Shown: piece after piece, positions 34,647 through 49,667 of the stretch | Position numbering within the stretch: the stretch's first letter is position 1 | Layout of the letters: each line of letters opens with the position of its first letter | Assembly: GCF_034702125.1 (NCBI RefSeq) | Contig: NC_085873.1 | Coordinates: 43,760,128-43,824,127 of the forward strand | Direction: 5' to 3' | Length of the DNA stretch: 64,000 nt | DNA from: Engraulis encrasicolus | Taxonomy: Eukaryota > Chordata > Actinopteri > Clupeiformes > Engraulidae | The notes under the pieces: generated by a model | The model's database searches: none | The model's input: the letters and a program-made list of their open reading frames with translations, nothing else | Told to the model about the DNA's origin: nothing | Translations under genes and position numbers: made by a program

Positions 34647-34719
34647 TATATAGTAATGCTGTTTTGGGAATTATTCTCCTCAGCTCCATACTGCAGAATC
34701 AATTTGGTCTGCTAGGCAT

Positions 34720-36265
<1,546 letters not shown>

Positions 36266-36269
36266 TTAA

Positions 36270-36480
36270 CCCTCTGAGGTCCGAGTTCCCTTCAGAGGGC
36301 AATATGTCTCCAAAAACAAATCTGTAACTCTGTGAGTTTTTGTCATTGAAACATATAAGTCACACCATTAGAAACCTCAGACCTTCCAGGTCCCAAATAT
36401 ATATGAAATGAAAATACTTGAAAATGTTAGGGTGGTGCAAGCAGCCTAAAAGCCTCTGAAAAGCCTTAGACCTCAGAGGG
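36270..36480. mobile_element. TTAA-flanked MITE with CCCTCTGAGGTC ends
   Basis: CCCTCTGAGGTC at 36270 is inverted as GACCTCAGAGGG at 36480, flanked by TTAA at 36266-36269 and 36481-36484. CCC-starting ends plus TTAA are the piggyBac signature. 211 bp, non-coding. Confidence 0.92.
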
Positions 36481-36516
36481 TTAAGGTGTGCTCCACAACG
36501 CCCTGTGACAGGCTAG

Positions 36517-36653
36517 CAGAGTTGTATAAAGTAGAAGTAGAAGTACAACACTAGTGGTATGGTATTACATGGTTTCAACTTCGTAATAGCACACTACCAG
36601 TGTTGTAATTACATTTGCAAGAGTACTTCTACTTCTTCTTTATTACAACTCTG
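36517..36653. mobile_element. hAT-type MITE, 137 bp
   Basis: CAGAGTTGTATAAAGTAGAA at 36517 is inverted at the right end (TTATTACAACTCTG to 36653), flanked by a perfect 8-bp duplication CAGGCTAG at 36509-36516 and 36654-36661. Inner repeats of AGTACTTCTAC type are present. It sits inside a copy of the CCTAACCTGTCA-type core repeat. Confidence 0.92.
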
Positions 36654-37030
36654 CAGGCTAGGTTTAGGCACGGTGTTGGTCTGGGCATAATTTCGTAACA
36701 AATTCGCCAATCCCTTGCTTATTTCGCTGTTCTTGGCAGAAACATTGCTTTATTGACAGGTTAGGTTAGGTTTAGGGATGGTTTTGGTCAGGGCACAGCA
36801 GAGCATTTCGTCACATTTAGTAACAGAAATTTGCCCTGGCAAAAGAAAATCGCCGACATTGCGGGTAAACTTAACTTCAAAAGGTGTCGCAGAATGCACA
36901 AGCGTGAGATACATACGCAAAAACATGATGGTCATGTTTGTGCGTCTGGGTGAGAAGTTCAGCAAAATAGTCAAAATCACACGAAAAAAAATCCCTATTG
37001 CTAACCCCCTACCGTCACATGTGTTGAAAT
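36654..37030 (-). repeat. CCTAACC-type core repeats, reverse orientation
   Basis: Complement of 36755-36800 reads GCCCTGACCAAAACCATCCC, then TAAACCTAACCTAACCTGTC, matching the cores in the foldbacks at 7792-8424 and 23796-24703. A second copy spans 36500-36690 and is split by the hAT MITE. Outer ends not defined. Confidence 0.7.
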
Positions 37031-37123
37031 AGATACGCAAGTGCACAGACACACAGCCATGGGATATAGCCACAAAGACACACACACATACAAGCACACA
37101 CACACACGTACATGCACGCATGT

Positions 37124-37179
<56 letters not shown>

Positions 37180-37224
37180 TCAGACTTCCTACACTCACAT
37201 CCAGAGACTGCAATGATGAACACA

Positions 37225-37277
<53 letters not shown>

Positions 37278-37860
37278 ACACACACACACAGCCAGGGATT
37301 TCCAGCTCTGTGCCCCAGGCAGATGGCATGAGCAGGAGTGCTGGAGTCGAAAAGCAGCAAATCACTCAAAAAGCCAAAAGACACACACAGGATTCTGCAA
37401 AAAAATAACAATAAAATACACACACACAGGATTCTGCAAAAAAATAACAATAAAATACACACACACATGCGCACGCAAGGCACGAATGCAGAGATGTAAG
37501 ACAACAGACCGACCCACTGTTGGCGCACATACAAACACACACACACACACACACACTCAAACTCGCACAAACACACGCACTAAATCTCACACACACACAC
37601 CACACACACACACACACACAGCACGGCATGAATGCTGAGATGTAAGACAACAGACCGACCCACTGTTGGCGCACATACAAACACACACACACACACACAC
37701 ACACACTCAAACTCGCACAAACACTCGCACAATCTCACACACACACACACAGCACGGCATGAATGCTGAGATGTGGGACAACAGATCCTCCCGCCGCTGG
37801 GATTGGCCTTGTATTGGGATTGTCTGCATTCTGATCTGCACGTTGCCGTGAGCGCGTCTG
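37031..37860. repeat. (CA)n tracts and minisatellites
   Basis: (CA)n at 37127-37178 and 37225-37292. A 39-40-bp unit with GGATTCTGCAAAAAAATAAC is repeated at 37381 and 37421. A larger unit starting GCACGGCATGAATGCTGAGA occurs at about 37473, 37621 and 37753, joined by (CA)n of variable length. The His-Thr frames are not genes. Confidence 0.92.
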
Positions 37861-37961
37861 GCCTGCGTTTCTATGTGACCCTGAATGTACTTTGTGAAAA
37901 CATGGGTCTAGAAAGATTGTAGAATTGTGTGTGTGTGTGTGTGTGTGTGTCTGTATGTGTG

Positions 37962-37993
<32 letters not shown>

Positions 37994-38206
37994 CACCCAT
38001 CCTTTCTCCATCTCACGTTCTCCATCTCTCTTTTCTCTCTTCCCTCTTCTTCTTCTTTCTTGTGTGACCTGAGTGACCTTGAACATGGTTATGAATACAA
38101 TACATGTGGACACAACACATTGTCCATCTCATTGCTTCGCTCTACTTCTATCACACTTTCTCTATCTCTGTTTTCTCTCCTTTCACTCATCTCATCTCTG
38201 TCTCTC

Positions 38207-38241
<35 letters not shown>

Positions 38242-38583
38242 TTCAATTTATCATTCTCTCTATTCATCTCTCATCCTTTCTGTCTGTCTTGAGTCTCTCT
38301 ACCTCTCCCTCTCTTTGTCTGTCTGTCTCAGTCTCCCTATACGTGAATATCCCCTTTCCCTCCCTCTCTTCATCTCGTTCTCTCTATTCCTCTCATCATT
38401 TCTGTCTGTCAACCTCTCTCTCTGTCTGTCTCGCTTTGTCTGTCTCCCTCTATCTCTGTCTCTGTCTCTATCCCTCTCTCTCTCGCTCTCTCTATCTATC
38501 CCTCTCTCTCTCTCTCTCTCCGTCTCTCTCTCTCTCTCTCTGTCCAAGTCTCTCTCAGTATCTCTTCATCCTCTTCTTCTTCT

Positions 38584-38621
<38 letters not shown>

Positions 38622-38752
38622 TTTTCTCTCTGTCTACTCTCTCACTTTGTCTGTCTCCCTCTCCCTCTCTCTGTCTATCTCTCTGTTTAACACCACCCCC
38701 TCTCTCTCTCTCCCTCTGTCTCAGTCTATCTCTATCTCTTTTGCTTTCTCCA

Positions 38753-38801
<49 letters not shown>

Positions 38802-38994
38802 CTCTCTGCACAGGAGCCCCCAAATCCCAATAATCTAAGCACCCCAGTCTCTTCCTCGTTCCTCGTCACGGTCGCTTTGCTCCTCAACAGTGTGAACACG
38901 AGAATTAATGTGTCTGAATCCGACTAAGGAGAGAAGAAGGGGAACGAGCTGACGTGTCCTGATAGAACGCCTGTGTGTGTGTGTGTGTGTGTGT

Positions 38995-39053
<59 letters not shown>

Positions 39054-39068
39054 TGTATGGGTGAGTGG

Positions 39069-39121
<53 letters not shown>
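37861..39121. repeat. (GT)n and long polypyrimidine tract
   Basis: (GT)n at 37925-37993, a nearly pure C/T strand at 38015-38812 with CTGT and CTAT variants, and (GT)n at 38972-39121. The 302-codon Leu/Ser-rich frame across the pyrimidine tract is an artefact of composition. Confidence 0.93.
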
Positions 39122-39124
<3 letters not shown>

Positions 39125-39577
39125 TATACTGATAGGCAGCTTTCAGCTGGATGTCTGACTCATTCTCCAAAGACGTCCTGAATGACTTTTATTTCTTTTC
39201 TTTTTTCCCCCACTCCTCTCCTAATGCGGAGTTCCAATTCTAGAAGGGGTTCTGCACGACTTTTCTTTTTTTCCTCTTTTGTGTCTTTTTGTCTTCTTCT
39301 TTCCTGCTGCATAAATTAGTCCCTGGGCTCTTCGTGTGCATGTGGGGAGATGAAAGTGAGAAAGAATAATATTTACAGTATATTGCCGCCAACGACCTTG
39401 ATATTGACCGTCATATTCATATATTCATTCATTAATTTATTCCTTCACTCATCCATCCATCCATATGATCATTAGTTTGTTTACTCACTGAGCCATATTA
39501 ACATTCATTCATTCATTCATTCATTCATTCATTCATTCATTCATTCATTCATTCATTCATTCATTCATTCATTCACT
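39122..39577. repeat. Spacer and (ATTC)n microsatellite
   Basis: (ATTC)n run at about 39504-39575, preceded by unassigned T-rich DNA. The TTAA MITE starts directly at its end. Confidence 0.85.
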
Positions 39578-39581
39578 TTAA

Positions 39582-40223
39582 AGGGACACTGCAGGAAATG
39601 GTCAAAAAAGGTACTGCAACTATGCTGCTCGTTGAAACTGGGTTGGCTGTCTCCAAATTTGATATTTACATGAAAGTTTACTAAGTAAACACATATTTTC
39701 TAGTATGGTCCAAGTACAGTCATTTTTGCAGCTAAAAATGGCTATTTTTGGACATTCAAAATGGCGGACCATGGAGAAGATCCCCCTTTCAAAGAAGGTG
39801 GATCTAACAAGAAGCGTCATTTTATTTCTTTTCCGGTATCCACTTTATGTCGGGTGAACGCCCCTTTAGGAGACCTTCGGAGTCCTGAGGTGGAGAATAA
39901 ATCAAGTCCCCTTAGCGCTGTAGATGGCGGTAGCGCACGTCTTGAGCAAACACCTCAAAAAGAGAAGAAGAAGGAGGGGACAACGCCCCCTTAGGAGACC
40001 CAACTTGAGCACACGCTTTTGCATTGAGTGGGCGTGTTTTGCATTATCTTTCTCTTATCCAGTATTTTTGCCCCTTTTCATGTATGAAAAGTGCAATTTT
40101 TCCAGTCATAATGAATACTTAGAATTTGATGGTGGTGGTAAGTATTCATGAAAAAGGTAACATTAGTGAATGGGCAGCATGAATTCTGAAAATAAACAAC
40201 TAAAAATCTCACACAGTGTCCCT
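39582..40223. mobile_element. TTAA-flanked MITE, 642 bp (family K)
   Basis: AGGGACACTG at 39582 is inverted as CAGTGTCCCT at 40223, flanked by TTAA at 39578-39581 and 40224-40227. Same family as 31834-32173, and its left-middle part matches 42143-42308. No transposase; Kolobok-like by ends and TTAA duplication. Confidence 0.9.
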
Positions 40224-40227
40224 TTAA

Positions 40228-40796
<569 letters not shown>

Positions 40797-40929
40797 CCCA
40801 GGTCAAAAAAATGTGTACTTAAGTGTACTTTAAATATATTTAATTTTCTGAAAGTATATTTTAAGTGCACTCTATTTATCAAGTACAGTACTTAAGTATG
40901 GTATTTAAAAATATACTTATAGTGTAGTG

Positions 40930-43015
40930 TATTTTAAATATATTTTAAAATCATTTGTATTACTAAAGTTATGTACTTAAATATAGTTTTATAAAATATA
41001 CTGTTAGTGTATTGTATTTTAAATGTATTTTAAGTATATTTGTATTTTAAAAGTAATGTGCTAAGTGTAGTATTGTCAAATATACTATTAGTGTATTATA
41101 TTTTAAGTGTATTTCAAGTATATTTGTATTTTAAAAGTAATGTGCTAAAGTGTAGCATTATAAAGTATACTATTAGTGTATTACACTTTAAGTGTATTTT
41201 AAGTATATTTGTATTTTAAAAGTTATATACTTAAGTGTAGTATTATAAAATACACTATTAGTGTATTGTATTTAAATGTATTGTAAGTACATTTGTATTT
41301 TAAAAGTAATGTGCTAAAGTGTAGTATTGTCAAATGTACTATTAGTATATTGTATTTTAAGTGTATTTTAAGTACATTTGTATTTTAAAAGTAATGTGCT
41401 AAAGGGTAGCATTATACAGTGTACTATTAGTGTATTATATTTTAAGTGTATTTTAAGTATCTTTGTATTTTAAAAGTTATGTACTTAAAATACACTATTA
41501 GTGTATTGTATTTAAATTTATTTTAAGTACATTTGTATTTTAAAAGTAATGTGCTAAAGTGTAGCATTATAAAGTATACTATTAGTGTATTGTATTTTAA
41601 GTGTATTTTAAGTATCTTTGTATTTTAAAAGTTATGTACTTACGTGTAGTATTATAAAATACACTATTAGTGTATTGTATTTAAATGTATTGTAAATACA
41701 TTTGTATTTTTAAAGTAATGTGCTAAAGTGTGGTATTGTTAAATATACTATTAGTATATTCTATTTAAAGTCTATTTTAAGTACATTTGTATTTTAAAAG
41801 TAATGTGCTAAAGTGTTTTATTAAAAAATACACTATTAGTGTATTGTATTTAAATGTATTGTAAATACATTTGTATTTTTAAAGTAATGTGCTTCAGTGT
41901 GGTATTGTTAAATATACTATTAGTATATTCTATTTTAAGTCTATTTTAAGTACATTTATATTTTAAAAGTAATCTGTTAAAGTGTAGTGTTATAAAATAC
42001 ACTATTAGTGTATTGTATTTAAATGTTTTGTAAGTACATTTGTATTTTTAAAGTAATGTGCTAAAGAGTGGTTTTAGAAAATACACTATTAGTGTTTTGT
42101 ATTTAAATGTATTTTAAGTGTATTTACAAAATAAATAAACTAATTACTGGCCAAAGTACAGTCATTTACCTAGCAAAAAATGTCTATATCTGGAAAATCA
42201 AAAAGGCGGAACATGGACAAGAACCCCATTTTATGATGATGATGAATGACTCCCCTTTTTCCAGCATGAATTTTGGAAATAAACTACGAAAAATCATACA
42301 CAGTACACCATTATAGTAATGTATGGTATTAGAAAATGTACTGCTAGTTTAATGTATTAAACTTTGTTCTTAAAAAATGTACTCAAACATAGTGTTGGAA
42401 AATATACATTATCAGTTATATATACAGTACCTAAACTATATTTTACGACCTTTACAAATATGCATATTTTTTTGCATACTTACTATATTGCCTTTTTGGC
42501 ACTAATATTAATTGTCTTAAGTGTGGTATTAGAAAATATACTATTAGTGTATTGTATTTAAGTGTATTTTAAGTGTATTTGTATTTTGAAAGTAATGTGC
42601 TAAAGTGTGGTATTAGAAAATATACTATTAGTGTAGTGTATTTTAAGTGTATTTTTATTTTTTAGTAATGTGCTTAAATATGGTTTTAGAAATATAATAT
42701 TAGTGTATTCTATTTTAAGTGTATTTTAAGTTTATTTGTATTTCTAAAGTAATGTGCTAAAGTGTGGTATTAAAAAATATACTATTAGTGTATTGTAATT
42801 TAAGTGTAGTTTAAGTGTATTTGTATTTTTAAAGTAATGTGTTTAAGTGTGGTATTAGAAAATATGCTGTTAGTGTATTGTATTTCAAGTGTATTTAAAG
42901 TGTATTTGTATTTTTAAAGTAATGTGCTTAAGTGTGATATTTGAAAACATACTATTAGTGTAGTATATTTTAAGTGTATTTGTATTTTAAAAGTAATGTG
43001 CTTAAGTTTGGTAAT
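40930..43015. repeat. About twenty tandem copies of an 83-86-bp AT-rich unit
   Basis: The unit contains ACTATTAGTGTATTGTATTT, AAGTACATTTGTATTTTAAA and AGTAATGTGCTAAAGTGTAG. Starts of ATTAGTGTA recur about every 83-86 bp (for example 41170, 41256, 41340, 41422, 41578, 41661). A family K MITE fragment interrupts the array at 42143-42308. Confidence 0.9.
42143..42308. mobile_element. Fragment of TTAA MITE family K inside the array
   Basis: CCAAAGTACAGTCATTT through GGCGGAACATGGACAAGAAC and the end near ATCATACACAGTAC match 39710-40220, including the CATGAATTTTGGAAATAAAC block. Neither intact end remains. Confidence 0.8.
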
Positions 43016-43024
43016 AGAAAGAAT

Positions 43025-45060
43025 ATTTGAAACGTACTTTAAGTTAAGTATGATTTTAGTATATTAAGTACACTTGTACAAAGTTTGATTTTAGTACCAA
43101 AAAGTCAACTTAAAATGTGTTAAAGCTCTACTTAATTATATTTCAAGTGTATTTAAGTATACTATAAGTTGTCCCAAAATAACACAACTTAGGTATGTAC
43201 TTCTGCAGCATGCTATAAAGTGCTTTCTTATGACCTTGAAATAGATTTGTAGCATACTTCAAATAGTTATACTTAACCACATGTTAAAGTACACATTAAA
43301 CATCTTTTAAAGTGAATTAGTAAGTATATTTACAATGTACTTACAGTTAAGTATGATTTTAGTATATTAAGTACACTTCTGCAAAGATTGATTTTAGTAC
43401 CAAAAAGTCAGCTTAAAATGTGTTGAAGCTCTACTTAATCATACTTCAAGTGTATTTAAGTATACTATAAGTTGTCCCAAAATAACATTCTTTAAATACA
43501 CACTTTTGAAGTATATTTTAAATACAAAAATACATACTTATTAAGTATATTAAGTACACTTTTTCACCTGGGTACTTTTTTTAACCATCATTTTAGTGTA
43601 TTTAACCTAGGCTTATTTATTCATTCTGCTTTGTAACATTAAATAACCTTCCACCTTCCATTTTGTTAATGTATTTTCATGGTAAAAACACCATATTGAA
43701 GAGCACAAACAGATCTTAAAAAGGCATGTAAGGCCTTACCTATTAAACTTTTAAGCACAATACTGAAGTCTGTACTTAAGTTGTGTTATTAGTGTATTAA
43801 GTGCACTTTAAGTGTATTTTTTGGTGCACAAATTAAACATGTAAAAGTGTCTTTAATTCGATAAAAGCATACCACCACCAATGATTTCTAAGTATTGTTA
43901 TTAAGTATATAAAAGTATACTTAAAGTGTACTACTCAAAACTATTACTTCAAGAACGTAATTGTGCCTGTTGAAGAACAGGTAGTTGTGGTCTAGTGGTT
44001 AGAGTGCAGGTCTGTGGTTCAGTGAGTTGTGGGTTCAAATCCTGGTTGAGGCAGTGGTTGTTGTCTGAAGTGAGGGTGAAAGGAAGGTTCATGTGAATGG
44101 CTGATGGTTGTGAACAAGACAATGTACAATGGTAATGAATAATTAGAAATTACATTAATGTTTTTTTCATATACTTTTGAAATATATTTAAAGTGTACTT
44201 TAAATAAATATATTTGAAATGTGCTTAAAGTAAAATCTACTTGTAGTATACTTAAAATACATTTAGAGTCAATACACTTAAAATGTACTTAAAGCGATTT
44301 TTGTGAATATATTTGAAATGTACTTAAAGTAAAGTATGCTTTAGTACATTAAGTGCACTTGTACAAAGTTTGATTTTAGTACAAAAAAGTCAACTTAAAA
44401 TGTGTTTAAGCTCTACTTAATCATATTTCAAGTGTATTTAAGTATACTATAAGTTGTCCCAAAATAACACAACTTAAGTATGTACTTCTGCAGTATACTA
44501 TAAAGTACTTTCTCATGACATTGAAATAGATTTCTAACGTACTTAAAATGCACTTATCTGCATGCTAAAGTTCACATTAAACACATTTTAAAGTGACTTG
44601 GTTGGTGTACTTATAATGTACTTAAAGTTAAATATATTTTTAGTATATTAAGTACACTTGTACAAAGTATGATTTTAGTACAAAAAAGTCAACTTAAAAT
44701 GTGTTTAAGCTCTACTTAATCATATTTCAAGTGTATTTAAGTATACTATAAGTTGTCCCAAAATAACACAACTTAAGTATGTACTTCTGCAGTATACTAT
44801 AAAGTACTTTCTCATGACATTGAAATAGATTTCTAATGTACTTAAAATGCACTTATCCGCATGCTAAAGTTCACATTAAACACATTTTAAAGTGATTTGG
44901 TTAGTATACTTATAATGTACTTAAAATTAAATATATTTTTAGTATATTAAGTACACTTGTACAAAGTTTGATTTTAGTACAAAAAAGTCAACTTAAAATG
45001 TGTTTAAGCTCTACTTAATTATATTTCAAGTACATTTAAGTATACTATAAGTTGTCCCAA
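43025..45060. repeat. About 300-bp tandem/dispersed unit, several copies
   Basis: The unit includes TTGATTTTAGTACAAAAAAG, AAGTTGTCCCAAAATAACA and ATGACATTGAAATAGATTTC. Copies start near 43070, 43370 (partial), 44340, 44640 and 44940. The last two full copies are almost identical over about 300 bp, indicating recent amplification. Confidence 0.88.
43985..44055 (+). repeat. tRNA-like SINE head inside the AT-rich element
   Basis: GTGGTCTAGTGGTTAGAGTG resembles a tRNA A box and GTGGGTTCAAATCCTGG a B box, about 35 bp apart. It lies in a 43575-44160 interval without the AT-rich repeats, so it is probably a SINE inserted between the repeat blocks. No functional tRNA fold is claimed. Confidence 0.65.
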
Positions 45061-45159
45061 AATAACATTCTTTAAATACACACTTTTGAAGTACACTTTA
45101 AATACAATAAAACGTACTTATTAAGTATATATTAAGTACACTTTTTTTTTACTTGGGTA

Positions 45160-46258
<1,099 letters not shown>

Positions 46259-46454
46259 CCATCCTTTTTCCTTCTCTTCTCTCGCCGTGTCCAGCTCACA
46301 CTCACTCACTCATTTCTCTCTCAAACACATTGATTGCCTTTTTCTGTTTCTACTTTCTTTCTTCAAGAAGTTATACTGGAGGTCGAGGTCAATTGGTTGT
46401 TATTCACTGGCATGTAGTATGGCTGCCTTTCAGTTCATCCACACGCTCGTGCAT

Positions 46455-46796
<342 letters not shown>

Positions 46797-48071
46797 AAAT
46801 GAAGCCAGTGCTGCTCACAGATAGTCTATGCAACACACTTGTCCTGTTGACCCTTACACAATCATGAAACCCTTGTAATGTTATTAATGTTAAACCAACA
46901 GACTGTCTTAAAGTTAACCATTTAGGACATGTATTTTTCCGTCCTTCATATTTTATTATTATTTTTTCCATTTGTTGAGGACATATAGGCTACTTCTTGT
47001 ATGTGTTTTGCATCATTATCAGGTTAAACAGAACTGCATACTAATGTCAAGTATTGTTTTTCCAGAAGTGTACTTTTTTTACACATCAAATGAAACCTAA
47101 CATCAGTGTGTGACCAGTGCGCTTTCGGAAGAACCATCAAAAATTCCTATAAACACACTCCTAAACCTTGTGGATAGGTTGGAGTTGTAATGGCTAATAC
47201 CTGTAAAAGGTGGACCGATATCATATTGAAACATATGGGTCGGGAATGGGATGGCAGTTAAGGTCATCTGTGAGTTCACATTTTGGACTGGCAGTGACGT
47301 TTTGTTTTTGTGTGTTTGTTTGTTTGTTTTTTCTGTATGTTGCTTCTTTTTTTGAAAAAAATAAAATGCTTTAAAAAAGTTAATCTGTGAGTTAAGGCAG
47401 CAATACGTTGGTGATATAGTGTACGTACAACGAGAGGGTTTATGCAGGATTTGATATAGAGATACATCCACTGTAGAGAGATGCTCCATTGCTTGTCTGA
47501 TGTACAGTGTGGCTCTTCTAAACTCTTGACCTTTTTTTCCTCTGCGTTTGCTGTGATCTATACAAGCAGTGTGACATGTCACCTTCGCCTGGCTGCTTGC
47601 TTGTTTCAATTAAGACTTCAGAAAATCCAATTACACATAGGATCTACTTTGTCTTCTTTCATGTCAGCATCAGAACTGTCATTGCAAGCCACGGAAACCC
47701 TCACGGGAATGTACAAGCAATTTACTAACTATTTAAGTTATGGTTAACTTTTGAAAGAAAAGTTCAAACTGATTTCAAAGATGTTCGTCAGTCAATTTAC
47801 GCCCATGGAAATGCCACTCACTTGTGACATCCCCAATATTTTACACATCACAGACAATGTATTCATGATCCGTTATGGTGTCTTCTGTTTGTGTGTTGTG
47901 TTCATGCTGTGGTCTGCATTGCATCTTCTCTTAATCCATTTTGAGTTTGTGATGTTTGTGTCTTAATTGTGGCTGTGTTGTTGTCTATGCTGTAGTCTGG
48001 TTTGGGTTTATTTTGTCTTCAGTGTGTGGTTTGTGGCGTCTGTGTGGTTTCTGTGTTTTTGTTATGTCTGT
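46797..48071. other. Unassigned 1.3 kb spacer
   Basis: Open frames such as 47103-47609 (minus, 168 codons) show no known domain and contain low-complexity Lys/Gln runs. No element ends found. Confidence 0.4.
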
Positions 48072-48118
48072 CAGGGCTGGACTGGGGGGAAGGATGGCCC
48101 GGGCACATTTGGCTTAAA

Positions 48119-48675
48119 GGCAAGGCAAGGCAAGTTTATTTGTATAGCGCATTTCATACACAGGTGCAACTCAATGTGCTTCACAAGATTAACAAATGCA
48201 AAAAAGAAAGGAAACATGGAAGAAAGAAGGAATTAAATTAGAGTCAAAGAACGTTTAAAACATTAAGATAAAACACAAGGTAAAATGATGATAATAATAA
48301 TAATAAAATAAAAAATAAAATAAACATAAAAATATAAAAAATAAGAATTTGACCTAGGGGAAAGCATCTGAGAACAGCTTTGTCTTGAGTCTAGATTTAA
48401 AGCTATCAATAGTGGGTGCATTTTTTACGTCATCTGGAAGCTGGTTCCAAAGCTTTGAAGCATAGAAGCTAAAGGCTGCCTCTCCACACTTTGTTTTGAC
48501 TTTTGGAATCATCAGCAAATTCTTCTCCGTTGACCTTAGTGACCTGGTTGGTGCATACAGCTGAAACATATCCAGTAGATATGTGGGTCCCATTCCATTT
48601 AATGATTTAAACACAAGTAGCATTGCCTTAAAATCAATTCTGTAGCTTACTGGGAGCCAATGCAGCGATCTTAAA
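48119..48675 (-). mobile_element. L2-type LINE fragment, second copy
   Basis: Closely matches 8947-9505: a (GGCAA)n tail at 48119, the 3' UTR, and the C-terminal end of ORF2 on the minus strand (48623-48354, containing LLVFKSLNGMGPTYLLDMF and WNQLPDDVKNA). It is 5'-truncated at 48675. TTAAAGG occurs at both edges and may be the target-site duplication. Confidence 0.93.
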
Positions 48676-48773
48676 GGCGTCCCTCATAATAAGCGGCGCA
48701 GAAGTGACTCACCGGTGGGCCCCGCACCCTCATGGGCCCCTATTTTCAGATTTTTTTTACATTTCTGAAAATA

Positions 48774-48881
48774 CACAGTAAATGTTGCGGTGTTGATTCA
48801 ACACTTAGAGAGTTCATATAAGTCCAAATGATGTCAAATCAACTCTCTAAGTGTTAAATGAACACTGCAGAATTTGCTGTG
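48774..48881. mobile_element. 108-bp MITE with CACAGTAAA ends, copy 1
   Basis: CACAGTAAATGTTGCGGTGT at 48774 and AATTTGCTGTG at 48881 flanked by TA (48772-48773, 48882-48883). Inner inverted motifs AACACTTAGAGAGTT and AACTCTCTAAGTGTT form a strong hairpin. A same-length copy in reverse orientation is at 61589-61696. Confidence 0.93.
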
Positions 48882-49119
48882 TAGGAGCCCACGAGGGAGC
48901 ACGGGGCCCGGCGGGAAATGCCCGCTATGCCAGATGGCCATTCCAGCCCTGGTGTCTGGAATCCAGTTTGGGTCGATGTTGTTACCTGCACTGTGCCTGA
49001 TTTGTGGTCTATGTTGTTGTCTGCTCTGTGCCTCTGTTGTTGTGGTTGATGATGAGCTTCTAGGCAGAGAGAAGTAGAAGGGACTGATCAAAGGCAGCAG
49101 CAGTCTCCTGGCTCAGTCC

Positions 49120-49663
49120 CAAGGCAGCAGGGGAATCAGGCATCCAACCCCATAACACCCTCCCCAGAGAACAGGAGGAAGTGAGAGGAGGAGGAGGAGA
49201 AGAGGAGGAGGAGGAGGAGAAGAAGGAGGATAAACTGGAGGAGTGAGTAGAAGGAGGAGTGGGGAATCAGGCATCCAACCCCATAACACCCTCCCCAAAG
49301 AACAGGAGGAAGTGAGAGGAGAAGGAGAACAGGAGGAGGAGGAGAACAGGAGAAAGAGAAGTGAGAAGGCGGAGGAGAAACCGAGGAGGAGGAGAACAGG
49401 AGAAAGAGAAAGAGGAGGAGATGAGGACTGAGGAGAAGGGATGGAGAAGGAGGAGGAGAACAGGGAGAGAGGAGTGATGAGAAGAGGTGGAGAAGTAGGA
49501 GAAGAGGAGTGGGAAGGCTGAGGACAAAAGGAGGAGGAGGAGAAACTAGAGGAGATGAGTGAGGAGAAGGGGGAGGAGAACAGGAGGAGAGGAGGAGAAA
49601 CAGAGGAGGAGAAGAGGAGTGAGGAGAAGTGAGAGAAGGAGGACGGGAAAAGGCGTGATAAAG
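49120..49663. repeat. Polypurine (AGG)n tract, first block
   Basis: Almost pure A/G strand of GGAGGA/GAGAAG words. A segment containing AATCAGGCATCCAACCCC is repeated at about 49135 and 49266 (131-bp period). No coding sequence. Confidence 0.9.
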
Positions 49664-49667
49664 TTAA

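Larger units (their letters stand above)
40797..45157. mobile_element. 4.36 kb AT-rich, repeat-built element with TA flanks
   Basis: CCCAGGTCAAAAAAATGTGT at 40797 is matched in reverse by the right end AGTACACTTTTTTTTTACTT plus GGG at 45157, flanked by TA at 40795-40796 and 45158-45159. A second copy of the right-end sequence, AAGTACACTTTTTCACCTGG, lies inside at about 43552-43572, also followed by TA, so the structure may be two nested or tandem elements. Nearly the entire interior is tandem repeat. No coding capacity. Superfamily unknown. Confidence 0.8.
48072..48951. mobile_element. hAT-type element with CAGGGCTGGA ends, carrying two insertions
   Basis: CAGGGCTGGACTGG at 48072 is inverted as CCATTCCAGCCCTG at 48951. 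The flanks share TGTCTG (ATGTCTGT left, GTGTCTGG right), an imperfect 8-bp duplication. GGCCCGGGC / GGGGCCCGG motifs lie inside both ends. The L2 fragment 48119-48675 and the MITE 48774-48881 make up most of its length. Confidence 0.75.

Noticed and set aside
37925..38833. A 302-codon open frame and neighbours
   Set aside because: It is read from (GT)n and polypyrimidine sequence and consists of Cys-Val, Leu-Ser and Ser-Leu repeats; both strands and several frames are equally open.
43985..44055. Functional tRNA gene
   Set aside because: A- and B-box-like motifs are present but I could not fit a convincing anticodon arm or acceptor stem; a SINE head explains it better.
47103..47609. 168-codon minus-strand frame
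   Set aside because: No domain; contains low-complexity Lys/Gln/Thr stretches from A/T-rich and CAAA-type DNA.
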